Below are positions 15,223 through 22,845 of a stretch of 29,725 nucleotides of DNA, piece after piece. Source of the DNA: an uncultured Alphaproteobacteria bacterium. Lineage in GTDB: Bacteria > Pseudomonadota > Alphaproteobacteria > RF32 > CAG-239. Both the position numbers and the translations under genes were made by a program. Within the stretch, counting starts at the first letter, position 1; each line of letters begins with the position of its first letter. Location of the stretch: assembly GCA_934271195.1 (NCBI GenBank), contig CAKQRB010000023.1, positions 1 through 29,725 on the forward strand, given 5' to 3'. Under the pieces are notes generated by a model. That model had not been told where the DNA came from. It saw nothing but the letters and a program-made list of their open reading frames with translations, and ran no database searches.

Positions 15223-16272
15223 TTAAATTTCGCCGTCGGCGTAGCGTTTTGCCATAACAGACAACGGAATTGCCTTGATTTTGTCGGCATGGCCGGCCGC
15301 ACCAAAAGCGATATAGCGGGCTTCGCAGACTTTTTGCATTTCTTCGATTGCCGGCTTCAAGTATTTGCGCGGGTCAAATTCTTTCGGGTTCTCGGCAAAC
15401 AACTTGCGGATTGCACCGGTAATGGCCATGCGGCAGTCTGTGTCGACATTGACTTTGCGAACGCCGGATTTGATACCGCGGACAATTTCTTCAACCGGAA
15501 CGCCGAAGGTTTGTGGAATTGCGCCGCCATAAGCGTTAATCAGATCCTGCAACTCTTGCGGAACGGAAGAAGAGCCGTGCATAACCATGTGGGTATTCGG
15601 CAGAACTTTGTGGATTTTTTCAATCACGTCAATTGCCAGAATATCGCCGGTCGGTTTGCGGGTGAACTTGTAAGCACCGTGAGATGTTCCGACGGCAACG
15701 GCCAAAGCGTCAACATGGGTTTCCTCAACGAATCTTTTGGCTTCGTCCGGATCCGTTACCAAACGTTTTTTATCAATCACGCCTTCTGCGCCGTGACCGT
15801 CTTCTTTATCGCCTTTGCCGGTTTCCAAAGAACCGATAACGCCGAGTTCGCCTTCAACGGAAGCGCCGACAGCATGAGCGCGGGCAACAACTTCTTTGGT
15901 GACGTTAACATTGTATTCAAAAGAAGAAGGCGTTTTACCGTCAGCTTCCAGAGAACCGTCCATCATTACGGAAGAATAGCCGTTGACAATGGCAGACTGA
16001 CAAACATTAACCGAAGAACCGTGATCCTGGTGAATGCAAATCGGGAGTTCAGGAAACATCTCAATTCCGGCGGCGACCATGTGGCGAATCATCGGATCGC
16101 CGGCAAATTTGCGGGCACCGGTAGAGGTTTGCAAGATGACCGGAGCGTTTACTTTTTTAGCGGCCTGCAAAACGGCAATGATTTGTTCCATATCGTTAAT
16201 GTTAAAAGCCGGAACACCGTAATTGTTTTCGGCAGCATGATCAAGAATCTGACGCATTGATACTAAAGGCAT
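15223..16272 (-). CDS. fba: Fructose-bisphosphate aldolase, class II
   Basis: This zinc aldolase splits fructose 1,6-bisphosphate into glyceraldehyde 3-phosphate and dihydroxyacetone phosphate, and sedoheptulose bisphosphate in Calvin-type versions. The protein has 349 residues. Metal and catalytic features are IHQDHG (catalytic Asp and zinc His), GELG, AVGTSHGAYK (zinc His), MHGSSS (zinc His) and NVDTDCR (phosphate binding). Its length and the KFTRKPTG segment fit the longer Calvin-cycle-like bacterial subtype. That says nothing certain about CO2 fixation, since no RuBisCO or PRK is visible. The ATG has AAGGAG, and a TTGCAT/TATATT promoter lies at 16312-16339. Confidence 0.96.
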   Translation of the reverse strand: MPLVSMRQILDHAAENNYGVPAFNINDMEQIIAVLQAAKKVNAPVILQTSTGARKFAGDPMIRHMVAAGIEMFPELPICIHQDHGSSVNVCQSAIVNGYSSVMMDGSLEADGKTPSSFEYNVNVTKEVVARAHAVGASVEGELGVIGSLETGKGDKEDGHGAEGVIDKKRLVTDPDEAKRFVEETHVDALAVAVGTSHGAYKFTRKPTGDILAIDVIEKIHKVLPNTHMVMHGSSSVPQELQDLINAYGGAIPQTFGVPVEEIVRGIKSGVRKVNVDTDCRMAITGAIRKLFAENPKEFDPRKYLKPAIEEMQKVCEARYIAFGAAGHADKIKAIPLSVMAKRYADGEI

Positions 16273-16311
16273 AGATTATCTCCTTATTGTTGGTTTATTA
16301 TTGTTACTGCA

Positions 16312-16339
16312 AATATAGCCAATCAATGTAATAATGCAA
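16312..16339 (-). promoter_or_regulatory. Predicted promoter of fba
   Basis: On the minus strand TTGCAT (16339-16334) and TATATT (16317-16312) are separated by 16 bases, 40 bases upstream of the fba start codon. Confidence 0.5.
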
Positions 16340-16377
16340 GTTTTTTATTATGCTCAGTCACATAAAATCAAAGCTGC

Positions 16378-16417
16378 AAAAAAAACGTTCCGGAGTCTAG
16401 AAATCCGAAACGTTTTT
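16378..16417 (-). terminator. Terminator of the 130-residue unknown gene
   Basis: AAAAACGTT pairs with AACGTTTTT, continued by CGGA with TCCG across one mismatch, with a 9-base loop. On the minus strand a T run follows. Confidence 0.8.
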
Positions 16418-16427
16418 AATTATGCAC

Positions 16428-16820
16428 CTACACAGGCTGAGCCGCGTTTTTTTGCTTCTTCATCGCATTGTATTGATGTGTTTCAATCAATTCGATGTCG
16501 TCTTGTGTTTTTACCACGTGCCAAGTGGTGTTTTCATACGCAGAAACAAAAGCATGGAAAGGCAGAAATTCAATTTTGACCTTTACATTTTCAATTCCTG
16601 CCGCTTTTACTTTGCGTACGGTTTTGCCTTTAAAGGCTTTCAGATACCAGACTTTACCGGTGCCAAAAGCATAAAAGCAAATGTACCCATTATCCTTTTT
16701 TGCTTCTCCTACAGAAAACTCCAACCGGCCGACATGGACTTCATTTAAACTAAGCTCAATTCCGCACTCTTTTTTTGTAGCCTCAATAAACTGAGAGGCT
16801 TTTAAGATCTCTGTTTTCAT
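16428..16820 (-). CDS. Hypothetical 130-residue cytoplasmic protein
   Basis: The protein has no signal peptide or membrane segment. The first 60 residues look like a mixed alpha/beta fold (TEILKASQFIEATKKECG, then EVHVGRLEFSVGEAKKDN). A basic strand-rich centre with repeated KxK and VKV segments follows, and the C-terminus is Gln/Lys/Ala-rich. I recognise no family. It is clearly a gene unit: it has a near-consensus promoter at 16865-16893 and its own terminator at 16378-16417, and it is monocistronic. Confidence 0.7.
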   Translation of the reverse strand: MKTEILKASQFIEATKKECGIELSLNEVHVGRLEFSVGEAKKDNGYICFYAFGTGKVWYLKAFKGKTVRKVKAAGIENVKVKIEFLPFHAFVSAYENTTWHVVKTQDDIELIETHQYNAMKKQKNAAQPV

Positions 16821-16864
16821 AATAATCGTTTTTAAAAATTTCTTAATAAGTTAATATGGTTGTG

Positions 16865-16893
16865 AAGATAATATTTATTTTGCCGTTTGTCAA
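16865..16893 (-). promoter_or_regulatory. Predicted promoter of the 130-residue unknown gene
   Basis: On the minus strand a perfect TTGACA (16893-16888) and TATCTT (16870-16865) are separated by 17 bases, about 45 bases upstream of the start codon. Confidence 0.5.
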
Positions 16894-16956
16894 ATAGATT
16901 TAGATAATTTTGACGATTTTTTTGTAAAGACAACAGACAAATTTTTATCTCATCCT

Positions 16957-17017
16957 AAAAAACTCTCGACATAAACTGTTCCGGCGCAAGCTGGCAGTTT
17001 AATAAACGAGAGTTTTT
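16957..17017 (-). terminator. Long multi-stem terminator of tkt
   Basis: An outer stem (AAAAACTCTCG with CGAGAGTTTTT) encloses TAAACTG/CAGTTTA. That in turn encloses CCGGC-GCAA-GCTGG, a GNRA-type tetraloop. On the minus strand a T-rich run follows. It lies 20 bases after the tkt stop codon and is larger than a usual intrinsic terminator. Confidence 0.75.
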
Positions 17018-17036
17018 CAGTTAAGCGACGCGTTTG

Positions 17037-19019
17037 CTATTTTATGCAGTTTTTAACAGCATCAACAACTTCTTCTTCGGTAATACCGAAGAATTTATAC
17101 AGTTCTTCAGCCGGACCGGAAGCGCCAAAGCCGTCCATACCGATAATATCCCCGTTCAGGCCGACATATTTTTCCCAGCCGAATTTGGCACCGGCCTCGA
17201 CGGCAACACGCGGACAGCTCCCCAACACTTCTTCCTGATATTTTCCGTCCTGACGGTCAAAAAGCTCGCAGCATGGCATGGATACCACGGCAACGGCAAT
17301 GCCCTCTTCCGCCAGTTTTTTCTGAGCCAAAACCGCCAAAGACACTTCTGAACCGGTAGCGATAATCGTGGCCCGACGCTTTTGGCCTTTGGCAACGTCA
17401 GAAATCACATAACCGCCGCGCGCCGTCAAATTTTCTGCAGCAGACGTTCGCAGCAGCGGCAGCCCCTGACGGGTCAATGCCAAAATGCTCGGTGCATTTT
17501 CGTTTTCCAATGCCAGCTGCCAGGCTTCCGCCGTTTCCACCACATCGCAGGGACGGAAAGTAAACAGGTTCGGCATGGCGCGATAAGAGGCCAGATGTTC
17601 AACCGGCTGATGAGTCGGGCCGTCTTCACCGACACCGATAGAATCGTGCGTTAAGACGTAAACTGCGCGAATTCCCATCAGCGCTGCCAGACGCATGGAC
17701 GGACGCATGTAATCGGAGAAAACAAAAAACGTGCCGCCGTAAGGAATTGCGCCGCCGTGCAAAGACATGCCGTTCATGACGGCCGCCATGGCATGTTCGC
17801 GAATCCCATAAGCAATATTGTTGCCGCTGAAATCGCCTTTGGAAATGTCTTTCATTCCGGAAACTTTGGTCAGGTTAGAAGCCGCCAGATCCGCCGAGCC
17901 ACCAATAATTTCAGGCACATGGGGGACAATTTTTTCCAGACACATTTGCGAAGCCTTGCGGGTGGCAACCTTGGTCTTTTCGGCGATGGCCTGTTTTTTC
18001 AGTTCATTAAGCTCGTTATCCCAGTTTTTGGGCAGGACGTCATTAATAAAATTATTAAAGTCTTTGCCGGCTTCTTTGGCGCGGGAAAGCCAGCCCTTAT
18101 AAGTTTCAACATGGCGGTTGCCTGCTGTCCGCCAAGCCTGCAGGATTTCTGCTGGAATCTCAAACGGAGGATAATTCCAACCGAGATTTTCGCGCATTTT
18201 TGACAGTTCTTCCGCTCCAAGAGGAGCGCCGTGGCATTTGCTGGTACATTGTTTGGTCGGCGCGCCGAAGCCGATTTTGGTCTTACAGGCAATCAGTGTA
18301 GGTTTGTCTGACTTTTGCGCTTTTTTTATGGCTTTGATAATCTGGCAGTGATTATGACCGTCAATTTCTATCGTATTCCACTTATGCGCCTTAAAGCGGG
18401 CAATCTGATCCGTGGAGCTGGCCGAATCGACCGTGCCGTCAATCGTGATATTATTATTATCCCAGAATACAATCAGTTTATTCAGCCCAAGGTGACCGGC
18501 AAGAGAAATTGCTTCTTCCGAAATGCCTTCCATCAGGCAGCCGTCGCCGTTAATGACATAAGTATAGTGACTGCACAAATCTTCTCCGAATCGGGCGGCA
18601 ACGAATCTTTCGGCAATCGCCATGCCCACAGCGGAAGAAATTCCCTGTCCGAGCGGACCGGTCGTCATATCTATGCCGTCCAGATGGCCGTATTCCGGAT
18701 GTCCTGCCGTTTTGGCACCCAGCTGACGAAAATTCTTAATATCTTCAATATCAATATCTTTATACCCGAGCAGATAAAGAAGAGAATACAGCAACATTGA
18801 GCCGTGACCGGCCGAAAGTACAAAACGATCACGGTCAAACCAATGCGGCGCAGAGGGATTGAGCTTAATAAAACGGCTGAACAACACAGCGGCAACATCT
18901 GCCATGCCCAGCGGCATTCCGGGGTGACCGGACTTTGACTTTTCAATCGCATCCGCACTCAAAAAACGAATGGCATTAGCCATTTGTTCCAATTGTCGGT
19001 CATTCTTAAAAAAGCACAT
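17037..19019 (-). CDS. tkt: Transketolase
   Basis: Transketolase transfers two-carbon units between sugar phosphates in the pentose phosphate pathway using thiamine diphosphate. The protein has 660 residues, the normal length. The first domain shows AIRFLSADAIEKSKSGHPG, the SAGHGSMLLYSLL region and the ThDP motif beginning GDGCLMEG and ending in DNNN. The middle domain has GIREHAMAAVMNG with the catalytic Glu, followed by DSIGVGEDGPTHQPVEHLA. The ATG has AAGGAG. A lipoprotein gene lies 18 bases upstream on the same strand, probably in one transcript. The 3' end carries the multi-stem terminator. Confidence 0.97.
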   Translation of the reverse strand: MCFFKNDRQLEQMANAIRFLSADAIEKSKSGHPGMPLGMADVAAVLFSRFIKLNPSAPHWFDRDRFVLSAGHGSMLLYSLLYLLGYKDIDIEDIKNFRQLGAKTAGHPEYGHLDGIDMTTGPLGQGISSAVGMAIAERFVAARFGEDLCSHYTYVINGDGCLMEGISEEAISLAGHLGLNKLIVFWDNNNITIDGTVDSASSTDQIARFKAHKWNTIEIDGHNHCQIIKAIKKAQKSDKPTLIACKTKIGFGAPTKQCTSKCHGAPLGAEELSKMRENLGWNYPPFEIPAEILQAWRTAGNRHVETYKGWLSRAKEAGKDFNNFINDVLPKNWDNELNELKKQAIAEKTKVATRKASQMCLEKIVPHVPEIIGGSADLAASNLTKVSGMKDISKGDFSGNNIAYGIREHAMAAVMNGMSLHGGAIPYGGTFFVFSDYMRPSMRLAALMGIRAVYVLTHDSIGVGEDGPTHQPVEHLASYRAMPNLFTFRPCDVVETAEAWQLALENENAPSILALTRQGLPLLRTSAAENLTARGGYVISDVAKGQKRRATIIATGSEVSLAVLAQKKLAEEGIAVAVVSMPCCELFDRQDGKYQEEVLGSCPRVAVEAGAKFGWEKYVGLNGDIIGMDGFGASGPAEELYKFFGITEEEVVDAVKNCIK

Positions 19020-19037
19020 ATTCTTCTCCTTTTATTT

Positions 19038-19565
19038 TTAATTCAGGTCAAAAGCGGTATCGTTATATTGTTTTTCCTGATTGGTCATCCGCAGACCGAG
19101 ATTGATTTGAAAAATGCTGTCTTCCAACGTCGGCACTCGCACGTTAACCGGCTGACCGCGGAACTTGTAAATCTGTGTCGATGCCGGTACCGTTGTCTGC
19201 TCGGCAAAAGTCTTTTCACCCAAAAAGGCGGCCGGACCTTCGCTGGTGCGGTAAAACCAGTCAAATATCACAAAAGCTTCGGTCTTGCCGCCGTCAAGGC
19301 GAATCAGCTTAAACAACGGGATCAGGCTGGCTTTGGGCTGTTTGGTTTTGGCATCAAACCAGCAATAGCCTTCATAACCGTAAAGCTCGATTTTAAAAGG
19401 GTTTGTATAGCCTTGTATTTGGCTCAAATAAGCTTCAGAACGGTTGATGACAACGTTCGGGCAAGGCATTTTTTGAGGGCTGACGGAAGTCTCCTCATTA
19501 GCTCCGCCGGACAGAGTACAGGCTGAGCAAAAGCAAAAAGCCAGCAAAAAGAGTTTTTTCAGCAT
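19038..19565 (-). CDS. Predicted lipoprotein, function unknown
   Basis: This 175-residue protein has a short signal peptide with a lipobox-like CFCSAC (cysteine near residue 16), so envelope anchoring is likely. The mature part has two further cysteines (PCPN near residue 35 and YCWFD near 68) and strand-rich segments such as NPFKIELYGYEGYCWFD and TEAFVIFDWFYRTS. The compact beta-type appearance gives no family I can name. It sits directly upstream of tkt (18 bases), which is likely an arrangement of convenience rather than function. The ATG has an AAGGAAA-type site upstream. Confidence 0.7.
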   Translation of the reverse strand: MLKKLFLLAFCFCSACTLSGGANEETSVSPQKMPCPNVVINRSEAYLSQIQGYTNPFKIELYGYEGYCWFDAKTKQPKASLIPLFKLIRLDGGKTEAFVIFDWFYRTSEGPAAFLGEKTFAEQTTVPASTQIYKFRGQPVNVRVPTLEDSIFQINLGLRMTNQEKQYNDTAFDLN

Positions 19566-19985
19566 ATATTTTCCTTTCTTGTTTTGAAAGTATAGAAAAT
19601 TATATTTTTAAAGTAAACAGTCATTCCAGTGCTGCACAGTTTATCTTTTTTCCACACCTCTGATGCACTCTTACACTCTCCTTCTTTGGTCGCTGTCTTT
19701 CCTTTTTTATTTTCGGGTTTTGTTTTCTTCATAGAGTTGGGATTTCTTCTTTCTTACTTTTGCTTGATCAAAAGTAAGCAAAAATCAAGCCCAACCTCAT
19801 TTTCTAAGCTTTCAGCCCAAAGTTAAGGTCACTATGCTCCATTGTCTGGTGCTTCACTATTATCTCTTTGGGCCAAAAGCTAAGAAATCATTCGGTAATC
19901 GTGCGGGTCAACTCTCCCCGTCCCTCTCTTTCAAGAGATGGTGTGACGCGGATTTTAGAAAAGTCTAAAAAACCGACATAGAATC
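19566..19985. repeat. Non-coding stretch with two large imperfect hairpins
   Basis: No gene is supported in these 420 bases. At 19734-19796 a hairpin has a perfect 10-bp core (CTTACTTTTG with CAAAAGTAAG, 6-base loop) and a closing GTTGGG/CCCAAC. At 19801-19822 and 19866-19887 two 22-base arms pair at 19 of 22 positions across a 43-base gap (both contain GCCCAAAG or its complement). A small TCTCT/AGAGA hairpin follows near 19931. Two adjacent hairpins of this size look like a dispersed palindromic repeat or structured RNA rather than a terminator. Confidence 0.45.
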
Positions 19986-20011
19986 AAAAAGCACTCCGGA
20001 GAGTGCTTTTT
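19986..20011 (-). terminator. Terminator of the TolC-type lipoprotein gene
   Basis: AAAAAGCACTC and GAGTGCTTTTT form an 11-bp perfect stem with a 4-base loop, 6 bases after the stop codon at 20018. Confidence 0.9.
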
Positions 20012-20017
20012 ATCTGC

Positions 20018-21919
20018 TTAATACCTCGGGCTGGTTTCAATTTCTTTTCCGACCTCGCCGTTTGCAATATAATCATCGGCACAATTTGTACCGCGGCAAC
20101 GTTTCAGCACTGTTGCATTTCTGCCTTTGGTCAGCCCCCGAACTTGCATGGACGGAACATAGACTTCATCGACAATGATCTTATAGGTAATATAATTAAC
20201 ATTGCCGTATTCATCTATAATATATACTTTAACATGATATGTTCCACCGTCTTTAGGCATCGGAGTTCCGTAGAACGTCATTGTCTTTTCATCAAACGTC
20301 AGCCAATCCGGCAAAGGACTGTCATCAATCAATCCGGCTTTAAATGTTAATTTGCCGCGGGCATTGACATCGTTCAATGCGCTTTGGGGAATCGTATACA
20401 GATAATCTTGTCCGGTTTCCAGTTTCTGGTCGGGAATATTTTCCGATGACAGATTGACCGGCGGACGCTTGGACGGCACATTCAGCAAATACGGACGATT
20501 ATCGGGCAGGAAATCGCCGTCACGCCATTTTTCCAGAGTTGAATGCAGATAAACCGCAATCTTGGATGGTTTTTCACCCAACATATAATAAGGAAGCGCG
20601 TCCAGACCCAGCGCGGCATACAAGTTTCCTAAAGAAGACTGCAGTTCGATATAAGCTTTAGACGCTTTTACCTCGTCAGAAATTGCGCGAGCGGCTTCCA
20701 GCAAAGATTTCGAATCACGGCTGCCGAGTTTGACCGTAATGTCTTCGGCAATATCTTCCGACACGTTGGCGATTTCGATGTTAATCTGATAATCTTCCAG
20801 CGCCGACATATAAGATGCCCAGCCGACATACAACTGGCTCAGAACCAGATTTGTCATTCGCTGGCGGCGTAAAGCCTCTAACTCTCCGGCACGAGGATTT
20901 CTCGCATCTTCAAAAACATGATATCCGACTTCCTGAGCTTTGCGGCTCCAGACTTTATTATAATAAGACGGATTGCTCTGATAATCGTTTTGTGAGGTTG
21001 TCTTAAACTCCTGAATGGTAAATTCCAGATTTTCATCAATATTGACCATATCGCGCATTTTGAGTTCCGGACGGTTTGTCAACGCAATCCATTCCATATC
21101 GGCCAGCGGCGTACGGATATCAGGCAGTGAGAAATTACCGTACAATTTGCCGACAAGCTTATATTCGGTTGCCGGATGAAAGCCCATTAAGGCGGCCAGT
21201 TTAGTTTCGGACGCTTCCAGACCGCGTCTTAATTCCGACAAGTTTTTAACGGCTTCCATATATTCACGTTTCAGCACCAGCTTATCAGTCGGCAGATACC
21301 GGTTGAGTTTGGCCAGATCATTGGCCTGAGTGTTCAATTCATCGACTTCCAGCGTCAGCACCTCTATCATATCGTCAATCACCGGCAACAGTCTTTGAGC
21401 GGTCAGAGCCTGCCAATAAAGCACACGGGTTTCCTGCAGCAGGTTATGAATCACTTTTCGGCTTTGTTCAAAAGCCAGATTTTTGCGATATTCCTGATCA
21501 ACCGTCTGATAATAAACCGTACTCATATCCAAAAGGTTCCAGGCCAGACGGAGTTCGGAATTGGCATCGGACAGGGAATCCATGTTTAAATAACCGGCCT
21601 GCCCCATAATTTCGGGAATCTGGTTGACCGGAGATTTTCCGGCTTTAATCAGGCTTTGCTCATAGCTGACGACACGGCGGGTAAAGTTATATTTCAGCGC
21701 CAGAGCCATTGCCATATACATATCTATCGGCTTGGAGATTTTGCGCGGCTGGTTCAGATACATATTCTGCATATCCACATCGGCGCGGACTGCGCTGTCC
21801 CAGTCAGAATAAGTTGCTGAAGACACCGTTGTTTCGCTTGTAGAATATCCTTCGTCGCGCGCACCGCAGGAAACAACAAAAAACATGCCTAAAACCAAAC
21901 ATGCCAATATTTTTTTCAT
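20018..21919 (-). CDS. TolC-family outer-membrane lipoprotein with C-terminal cadherin-like (He_PIG/CADG) domain
   Basis: This 633-residue protein starts with a lipoprotein signal (MFFVVSCG, cysteine near residue 18). Residues of about 60-460 are long alpha-helical stretches rich in Glu, Leu and Ala, as in outer-membrane efflux (OEP/TolC) proteins: AMALALKYNFTRRV near the start, the SELRLAWNLLD motif and LTNRPELKMRDMV. Here it differs from export TolC in carrying a tail. From about 500 to 590 it resembles a dystroglycan/cadherin-like He_PIG domain (PLPDWLTFDEKTMTFYGTP, then GTYHVKVYIIDEYGNV). The last 45 residues have two cysteines. No membrane-fusion or pump gene adjoins, so partners are unknown. 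It diverges from the VirB8-like gene. Export or envelope channel is the likely role. Confidence 0.75.
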   Translation of the reverse strand: MKKILACLVLGMFFVVSCGARDEGYSTSETTVSSATYSDWDSAVRADVDMQNMYLNQPRKISKPIDMYMAMALALKYNFTRRVVSYEQSLIKAGKSPVNQIPEIMGQAGYLNMDSLSDANSELRLAWNLLDMSTVYYQTVDQEYRKNLAFEQSRKVIHNLLQETRVLYWQALTAQRLLPVIDDMIEVLTLEVDELNTQANDLAKLNRYLPTDKLVLKREYMEAVKNLSELRRGLEASETKLAALMGFHPATEYKLVGKLYGNFSLPDIRTPLADMEWIALTNRPELKMRDMVNIDENLEFTIQEFKTTSQNDYQSNPSYYNKVWSRKAQEVGYHVFEDARNPRAGELEALRRQRMTNLVLSQLYVGWASYMSALEDYQINIEIANVSEDIAEDITVKLGSRDSKSLLEAARAISDEVKASKAYIELQSSLGNLYAALGLDALPYYMLGEKPSKIAVYLHSTLEKWRDGDFLPDNRPYLLNVPSKRPPVNLSSENIPDQKLETGQDYLYTIPQSALNDVNARGKLTFKAGLIDDSPLPDWLTFDEKTMTFYGTPMPKDGGTYHVKVYIIDEYGNVNYITYKIIVDEVYVPSMQVRGLTKGRNATVLKRCRGTNCADDYIANGEVGKEIETSPRY

Positions 21920-22061
21920 AATTTAAACCCTTTATAAATACATGTATGGGTATAAATTATATCAATATTTCGGAGATTAACAGTATTTATTTGCTTTTAT
22001 TCAACTTTGATGTATAAAATATTTGCATAACCCGAGCGGCGCGATAAAGGTTTTTGTTTTT

Positions 22062-22841
22062 ATGTTTGACATTTTTTATACCGTATTCAAGTACAAAGAA
22101 AAGGAAAGCCCTGACAAGCTCGGGCTTTATCCGGAACGCGCCCATACACAGGCCATGCCGGAGCGGCGTTATCTCTGGAGCTCGCGGATTTTGGTTATTC
22201 TGGCCGTTATCAGCATGAGCATAACAATGATGCTGGCGCTTACAATCTACCTGATGCTGCCGCAAAAAACAGTTTATCCTCGTCTGTTGCAGATTAACAA
22301 ATATTTTTCACAGCTTGAGCTGGTTCAGCCGGCGGAGCGGCACATTTTGGTTACCGACCTGATTGCCGAGCAGCATATTTCCGAATATATTACGCTGCGT
22401 AACGCCATTACATCCGATTATGACCAGCTGCTTTCCCGTTGGGGGCAGCGGCAGACGATTTTCTGGTATTCCGACGCAAACGTGTATAACAAATTTTACA
22501 GTACGGACGTGAAATATAATCTGATGCTGTTTAAGAAAAAAGCATTGCAGCGTTACGTTAAGGTGGAATGGGTACGGCCGCTGACTTTCGGCTTGTGGCA
22601 GGCACAATTTTTAACCATGGATATGTCTCCGGACACTGACAAGATTGATACCAAAATCTGGCGCGCAACCCTTAGGATTACCTATATGAATCTGCCATTT
22701 AAGACTAAAGACGATGCGATGAAAAATCCGTTTGGCTTTGTTGTCACCAACTATTCGCTCGGTTATGTCGGAACGCCCGATACCTCTCCGCACTATCTGC
22801 AACGCGCCAGAGAACTGGCCGAAAGCGGGCAGGAGATTTAA
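22062..22841 (+). CDS. VirB8-like type IV secretion inner-membrane protein
   Basis: This 259-residue protein has a short cytoplasmic N-terminus and one membrane segment (about residues 43-66). A periplasmic domain of about 190 residues follows. Its final part, NPFGFVVTNYSLGYVG, matches the conserved C-terminal NP-x-G-F-x-V-x-x-Y of VirB8 proteins. VirB8 is a bitopic scaffold of type IV secretion and conjugation machines. I used the ATG at 22062 because the longer frame opens with a TTG at 22023. No other virB or tra gene is in view, so it is an orphan here. It lies four bases from the converging phosphorylase gene and diverges from the TolC-type lipoprotein. Confidence 0.7.
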   Translation: MFDIFYTVFKYKEKESPDKLGLYPERAHTQAMPERRYLWSSRILVILAVISMSITMMLALTIYLMLPQKTVYPRLLQINKYFSQLELVQPAERHILVTDLIAEQHISEYITLRNAITSDYDQLLSRWGQRQTIFWYSDANVYNKFYSTDVKYNLMLFKKKALQRYVKVEWVRPLTFGLWQAQFLTMDMSPDTDKIDTKIWRATLRITYMNLPFKTKDDAMKNPFGFVVTNYSLGYVGTPDTSPHYLQRARELAESGQEI

Positions 22842-22845
22842 CCTT

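Noticed and set aside
15046..16260. 404-residue plus-strand frame
   Set aside because: It lies entirely opposite fba, whose zinc and catalytic motifs are unmistakable. The antisense frame is open only because of fba codon bias and shows no family motif.
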